Of a stretch of DNA of 64,000 bases, positions 28,203-35,937 are shown one piece after another. The notes under the pieces were generated by a model. That model saw nothing but the letters and a program-made list of their open reading frames with translations, had not been told where the DNA came from and did not search any database. The position numbers and the translations under genes are program-made. The stretch covers positions 1 to 64,000 of the forward strand of contig CAZFDT010000018.1 of assembly GCA_964518335.1 (NCBI GenBank), read 5' to 3'. The stretch is from CAZFDT01 sp964518335. Lineage in GTDB: Bacteria; Planctomycetota; Phycisphaerae; Phycisphaerales; Phycisphaeraceae. The stretch's first letter is position 1. Each line of letters begins with the position of its first letter.

Positions 28203-30431
28203 TCAAATCACAGATAGATCGGCGGGCAGGTGCATCTGTGTGTCAGTGACCAAGCCTAACTCGTCGTCATACCGCCAGACGGAATGCAGCACCGCGGGGC
28301 GGTCGTCGAAGGCCTGTATCTCGCCGGCGGTGACAAGCGTGTCGAACACCCGTGCCGGAATCTGCACCGTGTAACGCTGGGCCTGACGGCGCAGGGTGCG
28401 ATCGACGTGCGGGGCGCCGAGCAACTTACTCACGATGCGATTGCCTTCGTCGCGCCAGGGCATAACCACCGGTTTCTGCTCGTCGGGGATCATCTGGAAC
28501 CGCTGGGCGGCGGTGGCGTAGTCGAAGCACAGGCCTCGAACATCATTGAGGCATTCCATCACGCGTTGTTTGTCCCAGGCGTCCTGCTTCTTCCAATAGT
28601 GCAACTCGAAGTACCGTTGCACGGCGTCGAGGCTCAGCAGGTCGTCGTACCGGCCGATCAACTCACGAGCGGTCGCGGCCGTCTGTCGCAGATGGCCCGG
28701 CGGGATGGCGTTGACGCCGCCTTCGGGCGTGAAGACGAACGTCTGTCCCGGCTCGGGCAGCCTGCCCTCACGATTGCATCGGCCGGCGGCCTGGGCGATT
28801 GCGTCCAGCCCCGCCAAGGAGCGATACACCACGGGGAAATCCACATCCACGCCCGCTTCGATGAGCTGCGTGCTGACCACCCGGCACGGCGCACCCGACG
28901 CCAGCCGCGGCTTGATCTGATCAACCAGCATCGACCGATGGGCCGGACACATCGCGGCACTGAGATGGATCGCCTCGACGCCCGATTGGCGAACGAGCTT
29001 GTAGAGTTCGGCCGCGCGTCGGCGCGTCTCGACGATGCAGAGCACCTGCGGCTGCTCCACGATGCGCTGCGACAACGCTGCGGCCGACAGTTCGCCCACA
29101 TGCGTCACGCGAACGCGCCGCAGAGCTTCGAACAGGGCCAGGGGATCGGCCATGATCTCTCGCACGTTCTCCAACCCAATGGTGAAGTCCGCCCGCTTGA
29201 CGATCGCCGGCTGCGTAGCGGTGCAGAGCACGATTGTCGCACCGTAATTGCGAACCAGTTCCGCCAATACGGCCAAGCACGGACGCAGCAGTTCCACCGG
29301 CAGCGCCTGGGCTTCGTCCAGGATGATCACGCTACGCGCCAGCCGGTGCAGCTTCCGACATCGCGATGTACGACAGGCAAATAATGATTCGAGCAACTGA
29401 ACGTTGGTGGTGACGACCACAGGCGCGTCCCAGTTTTCACTGGCAAGCCGGCCCCAGAGCGTCTCCTTCTTCGGATCGAGATTGCTGTGGTGCTCCAACA
29501 GGCAACCGCCATCGTCGGCGAGAGCGTCTCGCAGCACCTGGGCATTCTGCTCGATGATGCTCGTATATGGCAGCGCGTAGATCACCCGATTCAACTGATG
29601 CAGGGCGGCGTGCCGAAGCGCAAACGCAAAACTGGCAAGCGTTTTGCCGCCACCGGTTGGAACCGTCAGTGAAAAGAAGCCCGGCGCCCGTTCCGCGGCT
29701 CGAACGCAGCTATCGTAAACCTCGGCACGACGCTGCTTGACGGCCGATGGCGGCGAACCCTGCTGCTTCTCCGCGACAAGCTCATCCACCCTGACGGCCC
29801 ATTGGTCCCACGCCGGCGGCTTCGCCTGCCTGGCCGTGGCGGCATCCGAATTCATGAACCCTTCGGTACAGAGAAAATCAGCGTCCACCAGGCAGGAAAA
29901 CAGCATCCGACCGAACGTGGCCAACTGGAACCCGCCTTCGCCGCCGTTGCACCAGCAAAATGGCGGCGGCGGTAATGATGGCGTGACGAGCAGGTCGCAT
30001 GGAGCCGCGGAAATCGGCTCAGTTGCTTTGACCATACGATGAGCCAGATTCCCGCCGACGTCAGCCGTCGCATCCGAACCGCTGTCGAGCAATCCACTGT
30101 GATGCCCCGCGATGCAGTACGCCAGCAAACGCCAATCCAGTAAAGATGTCAGAACACGCTTGGCGTGCTGTGCCCCTGCTGTACTGTGATCGACCTTGCC
30201 AGCGACTTCGGCGTCCTCCCCATAGGAGTAACTTGAATTGCACAGGTATCGCTGAAACGCTTCGGAATACTTGCCTAGGTCGTGCCACAATCCGGCGATT
30301 CGCCCCCATGCGGCGGCGCCAAACGCGGACGCAAATCGCTCGGCCAGATCGGCCACCTGCTGCAGATGCACCGGCAGCGGCTCCCACTCCGTCTTGTCCC
30401 GACCCGGCAATGAGTGTGCGTAATAGTCCAC
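28203..30431 (-). CDS. cas3: CRISPR-associated helicase-nuclease Cas3
   Basis: 742 residues, full length for type I-C. N-terminal HD nuclease: His50-Asp51 in AGLWHDLGKYSEAFQ, His82 in KVDHSTAGAQHA and His110-His111 in CIAGHHSGLLD. Superfamily 2 helicase: Walker A TVPTGGGKT at residues 256-264, DEAQ box at 372-375 in VIILDEAQALP, motif III CTATQPA and motif VI GLDAIAQAAGRCNREG. It is recruited by Cascade to degrade target DNA. It is transcribed leftward like the other cas genes but is separated from cas5c by 624 bases holding the guide RNA gene and a promoter, so cas3 and the cas5c operon are likely transcribed separately. Confidence 0.97.
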   Translation of the reverse strand: MDYYAHSLPGRDKTEWEPLPVHLQQVADLAERFASAFGAAAWGRIAGLWHDLGKYSEAFQRYLCNSSYSYGEDAEVAGKVDHSTAGAQHAKRVLTSLLDWRLLAYCIAGHHSGLLDSGSDATADVGGNLAHRMVKATEPISAAPCDLLVTPSLPPPPFCWCNGGEGGFQLATFGRMLFSCLVDADFLCTEGFMNSDAATARQAKPPAWDQWAVRVDELVAEKQQGSPPSAVKQRRAEVYDSCVRAAERAPGFFSLTVPTGGGKTLASFAFALRHAALHQLNRVIYALPYTSIIEQNAQVLRDALADDGGCLLEHHSNLDPKKETLWGRLASENWDAPVVVTTNVQLLESLFACRTSRCRKLHRLARSVIILDEAQALPVELLRPCLAVLAELVRNYGATIVLCTATQPAIVKRADFTIGLENVREIMADPLALFEALRRVRVTHVGELSAAALSQRIVEQPQVLCIVETRRRAAELYKLVRQSGVEAIHLSAAMCPAHRSMLVDQIKPRLASGAPCRVVSTQLIEAGVDVDFPVVYRSLAGLDAIAQAAGRCNREGRLPEPGQTFVFTPEGGVNAIPPGHLRQTAATARELIGRYDDLLSLDAVQRYFELHYWKKQDAWDKQRVMECLNDVRGLCFDYATAAQRFQMIPDEQKPVVMPWRDEGNRIVSKLLGAPHVDRTLRRQAQRYTVQIPARVFDTLVTAGEIQAFDDRPAVLHSVWRYDDELGLVTDTQMHLPADLSVI

Positions 30432-30554
30432 CGGAACTCCCCGTGCGGTTAGGTGTCAGCGAACAGACGAGCGGCTTGGCTCACATCGGCCCTGGCGAAC
30501 ATCGCCAGTGGCCCCGCGACTCCGAGATGGACCGGAAGAGCACCCATGGATGAG

Positions 30555-30752
30555 TCATCCATAATCTTTCCACATCAGTGTGTCAAATTCTAGGATGCCG
30601 ATCATCGCGATTTCGCGATTTTCAGACTTGACTGCGATGCAGTGGCGGCCGACCGCCTGCGTCAGCAGCGTGTGAGTGCCTCGACGCAGGATCGCGGTCA
30701 GCGGATAACGGTGATACGCTAACTCTGCTGGCGTGGCCGTGCAACTGTGCAT
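30555..30752 (-). CDS. Possible small protein upstream of cas3
   Basis: 65 residues, starting MHSCTATPAEL and ending FDTLMWKDYG. The C-terminal half (HCIAVKSENREIAMIGILEFDTLMW) looks protein-like, but there is no clear ribosome binding site and I recognise no family. It could be a remnant of a larger gene. About 120 bases separate it from the cas3 start. Confidence 0.25.
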   Translation of the reverse strand: MHSCTATPAELAYHRYPLTAILRRGTHTLLTQAVGRHCIAVKSENREIAMIGILEFDTLMWKDYG

Positions 30753-31277
30753 CTGAGGCGATATGCAGTCCGCACGGAGGCAATTGGCGGCAAGAACGTG
30801 GTGCGGCGGTAGAGGGATTGCATGACGACTCTACTGCCCGCGGAACGCCGCCAACCTGCCGTCTTGGATTGTGCGGAGCATGCACCAACATCAGGTCCTA
30901 TGCATGTTCAGTCCTCGCGGCCCCTCTGCCACCGGAGCAGGTCGCCCCCTATGCCTGTGCGTTCCCTCGCCGATCAACTTCGGCCAAATCCTCGTGAGGA
31001 ACGGAACGTACCCAAGCCCACTGACATCTGTGAGTCAGTGGGCTTGTGAGGTTTTTCATATTGCGATGTGGTGGTTCTATGAAGCTCGATCACCCAGTCT
31101 CGCAATGCCTTGCGCATGATCACGCTTCAGTGGCAGGTGATGGGGTCATTGTCGGGGTATAGCCCCGCACCTTCTCAATTGCCCGTATGGTGACACGGGC
31201 GATGAGTACCTGCTCGCACTGTCCAAGCTGTTCAGCCGGCATCGTCGGCGACAGTGCTTCTTCGACACGCGTGGCGA
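30753..31277. other. Intergenic stretch between the cas locus and the island
   Basis: About 520 bases without a convincing gene. Short plus-strand frames are present but have no support. The one clear signal is the terminator-like hairpin at 31014-31045, so a plus-strand RNA ending there is possible. Confidence 0.5.
31014..31045 (+). terminator. Strong intrinsic terminator with no obvious gene in front
   Basis: AAGCCCACTGAC (31014-31025) and GTCAGTGGGCTT (31034-31045) form a perfect 12-bp stem with an 8-base loop, followed by GTGAGGTTTTTC. The orientation is plus, while all neighbouring genes are minus. Confidence 0.7.
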
Positions 31278-31736
31278 TTATGAGGCGCCGCGTGGTTGGT
31301 AACAATTGCCGCTGTGCTGCAGCAGCTTTGTCAGAGACATCCTGCCAGCACCGCCCATTCGCTCGCCGCCCACCATCACGCATTGGCTCAGCTTGTGGCC
31401 ATTCCTGATGAGCCAGTTTTCCAACCCACTGATCATCTGGTCCTTCTGATGATCCCCGTTGGAGCGCAGACAACGGTAGCCGGTGGCGCCCTGGGCGTGG
31501 CATCGGTTGGTGTGGGGATAGTTCACCACACCGCGCGGCTGGACTTCGCCTACGGAGCCGGCTTCGTTCTCTTGTTGGTGCTTGCTGCAGAGATACGGCC
31601 GCTTGCTGTCCCGGTCGCGGTAGAAGCGTGGTCGCCAACCCACGTTGAGGTACACGTCCTCGAAGAGCACTTCGTAATCGGCCGGCTGACCGCAGCCGGG
31701 CACGGAGCAGGTGGGGTTGCCGCGCTGATGCTTCAT
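31278..31736 (-). CDS. Small zinc-finger-like protein
   Basis: 152 residues from the ATG at 31736. Residues about 10-60 have a Cys/His arrangement (CSVPGCGQPADY ... RPYLCSKHQQE) that looks like a zinc ribbon of the kind found in phage and plasmid proteins. The remainder is polar. It is the last gene of a leftward series that begins with the HTH replication-type gene at 34071 and follows the previous gene by 10 bases. Function unknown. Confidence 0.5.
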   Translation of the reverse strand: MKHQRGNPTCSVPGCGQPADYEVLFEDVYLNVGWRPRFYRDRDSKRPYLCSKHQQENEAGSVGEVQPRGVVNYPHTNRCHAQGATGYRCLRSNGDHQKDQMISGLENWLIRNGHKLSQCVMVGGERMGGAGRMSLTKLLQHSGNCYQPRGAS

Positions 31737-31746
31737 CGCATCTCTA

Positions 31747-32127
31747 TCATGTGCGTGTATTGAGCACCTCCATTGCTTCAGCTTGCCAGACCTCGTCGGT
31801 GTACTCGGACTTGAGTTCGTCCCACGCGGCCTGTTGCTGGTCACTGGCGACTTCGTTGAAGATCGGCCGGTAACTCACAACGCCTGCGGCATCGCATTCC
31901 GGGCGCAACAGCCCGGCATCCACGTAGCGAAGCACGGTGCAGAAGACAGTTTGGCGCTGGCCGGGTTGGATTCGGCTCAGCAGATCCGTCAGCGTGAACG
32001 ACCATCGGTGTTGGCGGTAAAGCACGATCAGGCTGTGAACGCGACGGACGATGTCCGCCGCGCAGGCTTGAGGCGTGGTCCTGGTTGAGGTTGAACATAC
32101 GGTGATTTTCCTGTTCTTCATGGTCAT
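31747..32127 (-). CDS. Small winged-helix-like protein A
   Basis: 126 residues. The middle part (WSFTLTDLLSRIQPGQRQTV, then RYVDAGLLRPECDAAGVVSYRP) reads like a small winged helix: helix, helix, 'AGLL', hairpin. The same order appears in the protein encoded at 32210-32644 (CSFTLDELLLTIF, then QYVRAGLLEADHTDDGCIHYLP), so the two are diverged paralogues. No family assignment. Probably a DNA-binding or regulatory protein of the island. Confidence 0.5.
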   Translation of the reverse strand: MTMKNRKITVCSTSTRTTPQACAADIVRRVHSLIVLYRQHRWSFTLTDLLSRIQPGQRQTVFCTVLRYVDAGLLRPECDAAGVVSYRPIFNEVASDQQQAAWDELKSEYTDEVWQAEAMEVLNTRT

Positions 32128-32209
32128 TGTCCTTGAGCCATTGGCTTGGTATTCGCGGTTGTGGATCGGGATTCGCAGCAGGCACTTTGCTCGTCACGTC
32201 ATGGTCGCC

Positions 32210-32644
32210 TCAGCACAGTTCGTCCAGCACCAGGTCGATGACGGCCATGACCGAGTGGGTGTCGTGGAGGATTTCCTCGGGGAGCAGGCCGTGCAGGTGT
32301 TGGCGCAGGGCCGACTGCTGTTCGTCGTTGGGCGGTCCGTAGGCGGGGAGGTAGTGGATGCAGCCGTCGTCGGTGTGGTCGGCTTCCAGCAGGCCGGCGC
32401 GCACGTACTGGTCGATCGTCCGGCGGATGCGATGGCGCTGCTGATGATGCACCTTGCGTCCGGCAAAGATGGTGAGCAGCAGCTCGTCGAGGGTGAACGA
32501 GCAGCACAGGCCGCGCTTATGCCGAATGTAGCGATGCACCAGATGCGCCCGGTTGGGCCTGCGTCTGGTCGCTGTGTGAGGTTGCCATTGTGGAACCCCC
32601 GGAAGTGACCCTGGAAGTTGGTGGTTGGTGAGTAGTGTGGTCAT
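32210..32644 (-). CDS. Small winged-helix-like protein B
   Basis: 144 residues from the ATG at 32644 (MTTLLTNHQLPG). The core CSFTLDELLLTIFAGRKVHHQQ, then YVRAGLLEADHTDDGCIHYLPAYGP matches the order of the neighbouring protein at 31747-32127, so they form a duplicated pair. The C-terminus is acidic and helical. It starts 13 bases after the preceding small gene, consistent with an operon. Unknown role within the mobile island. Confidence 0.5.
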   Translation of the reverse strand: MTTLLTNHQLPGSLPGVPQWQPHTATRRRPNRAHLVHRYIRHKRGLCCSFTLDELLLTIFAGRKVHHQQRHRIRRTIDQYVRAGLLEADHTDDGCIHYLPAYGPPNDEQQSALRQHLHGLLPEEILHDTHSVMAVIDLVLDELC

Positions 32645-32657
32645 GTGCGTGTCTCTT

Positions 32658-32924
32658 TCAGTCGGTTGCGCGGTCGTCATACAGCTTGGGCGCCGCGCTG
32701 ATGTCATGGCTGGTAGCACGGCTGTGCAGACCTAACTTCATTATAACCGAATGCGGAATATAGATATCCATCTCATGACGGGCTCTGTGACAAAGGTGAA
32801 CATGGACAGTCAGGCCACCGGAAGTTAATAGTGATAATTCTGGCATAGTGATGGTTTTTGCCAATCTCGATGCATCTCTGAACATCGCAAGAGTGGCCCT
32901 CTTCCAGCGGGCCACCTTGGCCAT
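32658..32924 (-). CDS. Small hypothetical protein of the island operon
   Basis: 88 residues starting MAKVARWKRATLAMF, with AGGAAA about 7-12 bases upstream. It begins 16 bases after the stop of the HTH replication-type gene and ends 13 bases before the next. It has a basic N-terminus and no recognised domain. The frame extends upstream inside the replication gene, but that part is a shadow. Confidence 0.4.
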   Translation of the reverse strand: MAKVARWKRATLAMFRDASRLAKTITMPELSLLTSGGLTVHVHLCHRARHEMDIYIPHSVIMKLGLHSRATSHDISAAPKLYDDRATD

Positions 32925-32940
32925 GGGGGTTTCCTGTGTT

Positions 32941-34071
32941 TTAGGGGCTCGGACCGGGTTGCCGCAGGCACCTGAGAATCTCCGGGGGAATATGCGAACT
33001 GATAGGCCATGACTTCTCATCCACTTCGGGCTCGTCATCTTCCACGGGCCAGTCCGCCAAGCCCAACTCCAGGCAGACATGGCACAGTGCCGAGCCGATC
33101 CGCTTGGTGGGCACTTCCTCAGGCGCCCCATAGGGTGGAAACTGCTTGAAGGTCGGCAGTTCACCTTCCCTAAGCGGCAGAGGCACGTTGATGTACCTGG
33201 CAAACTGCTCCAGGTGCAGGCTCTTACCCTCTAGTTGCGGCACCAGCACCTTGAAGATGGCGTCCAGCGCATCGACGGGACAGATAAAGCCGGTATACAT
33301 ATTGGCCGTGTCGGCGCGGGAGTTGTCCTTGAGCCGGTGCACGAAGATTCCGCAGGGGTTCTTCAGGTCTTTGCTGAAGCGCACCTCACAGGCCAGGTTC
33401 ATCAACTCCATGGCGGACCACTCGCCCTCCCCAACATGCTTGGCGGCGGACTGGCCGACATGGCCTGCCCCCACGCATAACCGCGGCACAATGGCCTCGG
33501 CCTGCTTCAGGGACAAGGGCCGGTCCAGCAGTTCCAGAATCTGGGCCCGGCGGGTGAACAGGTATTCTCCGCTCTGCCCCACGGACTCCTCGCCTTCAGG
33601 CGAATAGTCCGGATCGGCGTCATCGTCTGCGCTGGCCAGTTCCTGGGAATCAACCTGGTCTGTCTGGTCTATCGGGTCTGTCTGGCCGGCTGATTGCAGA
33701 GATTCTGCTTCCGGGGGCAGGGCTTGCATGGGAGTGGGAATGATGAGCTGATAGTGATTGCACCGGCCTCGCCTGCCTGCGGCGCGGTCAATCAGTCCCT
33801 TGGACTGAAGGGACTTAAGCGCCTGGGCGATCCGGCTCTTGGAGATGCCTGCCCGTGTGGCGAGCGTGGCATAAGAGGGATAGATCCGGTTCGATTTGGT
33901 GTTGCGAAAGCTCGCCAGCGCCAGATAGACCTTAAGCTCGTTGCGGGTCAGACTGCACAACTGATCCAGTAGGCGGGCCGGCACCATGAAATACGGATGA
34001 TTCGCAGGATTGAACCGGGTAAACGAGGGCTGTGTCGTAAAGGCATCTGAGGGGGACGAAACGGCATGCAT
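32941..34071 (-). CDS. HTH replication-initiator-like protein
   Basis: 376 residues. Residues about 25-105 match the winged-helix type (HTH_36) found at the start of plasmid and phage replication proteins: FMVPARLLDQLCSLTRNELKVYLALASFRN, then IYPSYATLATRAGISKSRIAQALKSLQSKGLIDRA. An acidic linker (about residues 140-165) leads to a helical C-terminal region without a clear catalytic motif. Six tandem iterons lie 600-740 bases upstream, and this is the first gene of the leftward operon beside them. I infer initiation of replication or its control at that origin; a transcriptional regulator is the alternative. Confidence 0.6.
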   Translation of the reverse strand: MHAVSSPSDAFTTQPSFTRFNPANHPYFMVPARLLDQLCSLTRNELKVYLALASFRNTKSNRIYPSYATLATRAGISKSRIAQALKSLQSKGLIDRAAGRRGRCNHYQLIIPTPMQALPPEAESLQSAGQTDPIDQTDQVDSQELASADDDADPDYSPEGEESVGQSGEYLFTRRAQILELLDRPLSLKQAEAIVPRLCVGAGHVGQSAAKHVGEGEWSAMELMNLACEVRFSKDLKNPCGIFVHRLKDNSRADTANMYTGFICPVDALDAIFKVLVPQLEGKSLHLEQFARYINVPLPLREGELPTFKQFPPYGAPEEVPTKRIGSALCHVCLELGLADWPVEDDEPEVDEKSWPISSHIPPEILRCLRQPGPSP

Positions 34072-34382
34072 ATCGGCGATCAGAACTCCATGGCAATATC
34101 TGACCCCGGATCAATCTGTCTGTTTGTGTAACGCGTTACACTTTACAGGGCGCCGTTCAGTTACCTATCAAAAAGATTAACTGAAGGCACATCTGGCAAT
34201 CGGACGGGTCCACATACCTGAACAGAGCCAGACACTTCCATCCACTATACCATAGAATGCAATAAATGCCAGTGGTTTAGATTGAAACCGAATACCAGAT
34301 GGAAGCAAGCCTGCCGGTGGAACACTTCTGAACGGGATACCAGACGGCTGACTGTGTCTATAGACTGACTCTGCCTGAGAGT

Positions 34383-34412
34383 TACCTGAAGGTATAGAGT
34401 TTCTACAACTCA
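34383..34412. repeat. Direct repeat copy 1 in the origin region
   Basis: About 30 bases, TACCTGAAGGTATAGAG followed by TTTCTACAACT; 22 of 30 bases match copy 2 at 34519. The ACCT-GA-AGGT dyad corresponds to GCC-TGAC-GGC in copy 2, so paired bases change together. Confidence 0.5.
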
Positions 34413-34518
34413 GTAATAAAACTCGATTACGGGATTGTTTCCGGGGGGATTTCCGGGGGAAGGTCCAAAAGTACCTGAGACGTTGATTGTGATCATGACC
34501 AGGTTTATGCGGATCAAT

Positions 34519-34548
34519 TGCCTGACGGCATAGATTTCATATAACTGA
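34519..34548. repeat. Direct repeat copy 2 in the origin region
   Basis: TGCCTGACGGCATAGAT followed by TTCATATAACT. Partner of the repeat at 34383-34412, with the same conserved ATAGA and AACT blocks and a covarying dyad. Could be a binding site of an island regulator or a promoter element for the phage-type RNA polymerase. Confidence 0.5.
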
Positions 34549-34573
34549 ACAGTCAAGCAAGTTTCCGGGGGCC

Positions 34574-34646
34574 AAAGGGAACAACAACAACAACAGCACC
34601 CGCCCCCTCCAGGGGGGTCGTGTTGTTGTTGTTGTTGTTCCCCTTT
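34574..34646. repeat. Long inverted repeat with (AAC)n/(GTT)n arms beside the iterons
   Basis: The left arm AAAGGGAACAACAACAACA (34574 onward) and the right arm of GTT units ending GTTCCCCTTT (to 34646) pair over more than 20 bp. An inner CCCCCT/AGGGGG stem lies in the centre. On the plus strand it is followed by TTTCCTC. It could extrude as a cruciform at the origin or act as a strong terminator. Confidence 0.7.
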
Positions 34647-34673
34647 TTCCTCTTGTTGTTTATATAGTTAGAG

Positions 34674-34813
34674 GTCCAGAAACTGTACTCGGGTGAGTGC
34701 AGATTCCGTACTGGGTGGGTAGTGCGAAAACTGTACTCACCCTGGTGCAGAAACTGTACCTGCCTGAGTCCCGAAACCGTACTACCCCAGGTCCAGAAGC
34801 TGTACTTAGCGCC
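34674..34813. repeat. Six tandem iterons, probable replication origin
   Basis: Six direct repeats start at 34674, 34697, 34722, 34745, 34768 and 34791, spaced 23, 25, 23, 23 and 23 bases. Consensus GTSCAGAAACTGTACT plus a variable 7 bases. The spacing of about two helical turns is that of plasmid iterons bound by a Rep protein. A candidate HTH replication protein is encoded just to the left and a long cruciform-forming repeat lies at 34574-34646. Confidence 0.75.
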
Positions 34814-34955
34814 GATTTATGTCTTAGTTTGCGCATGGCCTGTTCCCGGCGGCCGGTCAGCCTGGCAGCGCATCTAGCTGAACAGTCTGCGCCACAGAAA
34901 AGGGTGGGTACGGCGCGTTGCATGGCGCCGCACCCACCCGTGGCGAGCTATGGGT

Positions 34956-35219
34956 CTAGCAGTTGTGGTGGTTCATCAACCAGGTATCGACAGTCTCTTT
35001 GCGCCAGCGGATCGCGCTGCCCTCCTTCAGATCCGGCCCGGGGAACTTGCCTTGGGATCGTCTGGTCTGCAGCGTGCGCACCGCGATGCCGAGCATCTCC
35101 GCCACTTGCTTCTGGGTCAGGTAGATGTCCTTGGCGGCATCCGGCGCTGGCGCCGCCGCTGGAATCTGTTGCTTGACGGTCATGGGTGTACCTTGCTGTT
35201 GCTTGTTTTGAGTGTTCAT
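34956..35219 (-). CDS. Excisionase/AlpA-type HTH protein, copy 1
   Basis: 87 residues. A Gln/Pro/Ala-rich N-terminus is followed by YLTQKQVAEMLGIAVRTLQT, then GKFPGPDLKEGSAIRWRKETVDTWL, the MerR-like winged helix of excisionases and AlpA-type proteins (recognition helix, then 'RW...tv..Wl'). Such proteins bend DNA and direct integrase or regulate island genes. The coding DNA shares an identical stretch of about 84 bases (35015-35098) with the second copy (35544-35627), showing recent duplication or gene conversion. Confidence 0.75.
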   Translation of the reverse strand: MNTQNKQQQGTPMTVKQQIPAAAPAPDAAKDIYLTQKQVAEMLGIAVRTLQTRRSQGKFPGPDLKEGSAIRWRKETVDTWLMNHHNC

Positions 35220-35308
35220 ATTCGATTTCCAACTGTATGGTGCTTTCCGGGGGCTGCGCTATCCTCACGCGAGGACAAATCGACGCAGACTTCGATGAGT
35301 AAAAGAAT

Positions 35309-35342
35309 GAAGCGGGGCGCCCGAACGAGCACGCCCCGCTTC
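35309..35342 (-). terminator. Intrinsic terminator downstream of the truncated wHTH copy
   Basis: GAAGCGGGGCG (35309-35319) pairs with CGCCCCGCTTC (35332-35342). On the minus strand ATTCTTTTACTC follows. A related hairpin sits at the same place after the intact copy (35896-35926), so it is part of the duplicated segment. Confidence 0.7.
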
Positions 35343-35351
35343 GTAGATTGA

Positions 35352-35478
35352 TCAGGCCGCTGCCGCCTGGACTTGGCCGGCAGCGGTGTAGCGGTCGCCT
35401 TCGCGTTTGACTTAGTCCTTGTGCATCATGGCGACGCCATCACCGACTTTCCTGTTGGTGATGCGGCGCATCCGCAGT
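35352..35478 (-). pseudogene. Truncated copy of the 35938-36441 wHTH gene
   Basis: The minus strand still encodes RITNRKVGD and, at the end, KREGDRYTA, parallel to RITNRKIGE and RRDGDLYTG of the intact protein, but with about 95 bases deleted between them and an in-frame stop. It shares the flanking sequence AGATTGATCAGGCCG and a terminator hairpin with the intact gene. It shows that a segment containing the excisionase gene and the wHTH gene was duplicated. Confidence 0.7.
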
Positions 35479-35484
35479 GAAGGA

Positions 35485-35808
35485 CTACTTGCGCATGTGA
35501 GTGTTCAGCCAATGATCCACGGTGGATTGTTTCCAGCGGATCACGCTGCCCTCCTTCAGATCCGGCCCGGGGAACTTGCCTTGGGATCGTCTGGTCTGCA
35601 GCGTGCGCACCGCGATGCCGAGCATCTTGGCGACTTGCTTCACAGCTAGATACCTGTTAACGGGCTGGTCGGCGAGGGCCGGTGCTTGGGTTGTAGCTTG
35701 ATCATGATCTTGGAGTGTGGCTTGTACTTGGGTTTGGGCTATAGCTTTGTCTTTGGCCTCGATTGCGGCCAGCATGTTGTCGAGTGGTTTCATGCCTTTG
35801 CAACTCAT
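35485..35808 (-). CDS. Excisionase/AlpA-type HTH protein, copy 2
   Basis: 107 residues. The C-terminal 65 residues (YLAVKQVAKMLGIAVRTLQT, then GKFPGPDLKEGSVIRWKQSTVDHWL) are nearly the same as copy 1. The N-terminal 40 residues are different and rich in Gln and Ala. The region between the two genes holds a truncated copy of the next gene, so the pair arose by tandem segment duplication. Likely roles are excision control or island regulation. Confidence 0.75.
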   Translation of the reverse strand: MSCKGMKPLDNMLAAIEAKDKAIAQTQVQATLQDHDQATTQAPALADQPVNRYLAVKQVAKMLGIAVRTLQTRRSQGKFPGPDLKEGSVIRWKQSTVDHWLNTHMRK

Positions 35809-35895
35809 GATTCGATGTCATTGTTGTGACGCCTTTGGCGTCCAACGGATCTGCTTCCACTGTTTTCGCCAGCCACAAGCTAGGGAAAACGTAAG

Positions 35896-35926
35896 AGGCA
35901 GGGCGCCCGAACTGGCACGCCCGCCT
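35896..35926 (-). terminator. Terminator-like hairpin after the intact wHTH gene
   Basis: AGGC-AGGGCG pairs with CGCCC-GCCT with one bulged base. On the minus strand CTTACGTTTTCCC follows. It is homologous to the hairpin at 35309-35342. Confidence 0.5.
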
Positions 35927-35937
35927 GGGTAGATTGA

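Noticed and set aside
31120..31638. A 172-codon minus-strand frame overlapping the zinc-finger-like gene
   Set aside because: Its first half is Pro/Arg/Gln-rich shadow sequence; the overlapping frame has paired Cys/His and a better start.
34674..34813. The six 23-base repeats as promoters of the T7-type polymerase
   Set aside because: Phage-type promoters are dispersed in front of genes, not stacked head to tail at two-turn spacing; iterons fit better. Promoter function is not excluded.
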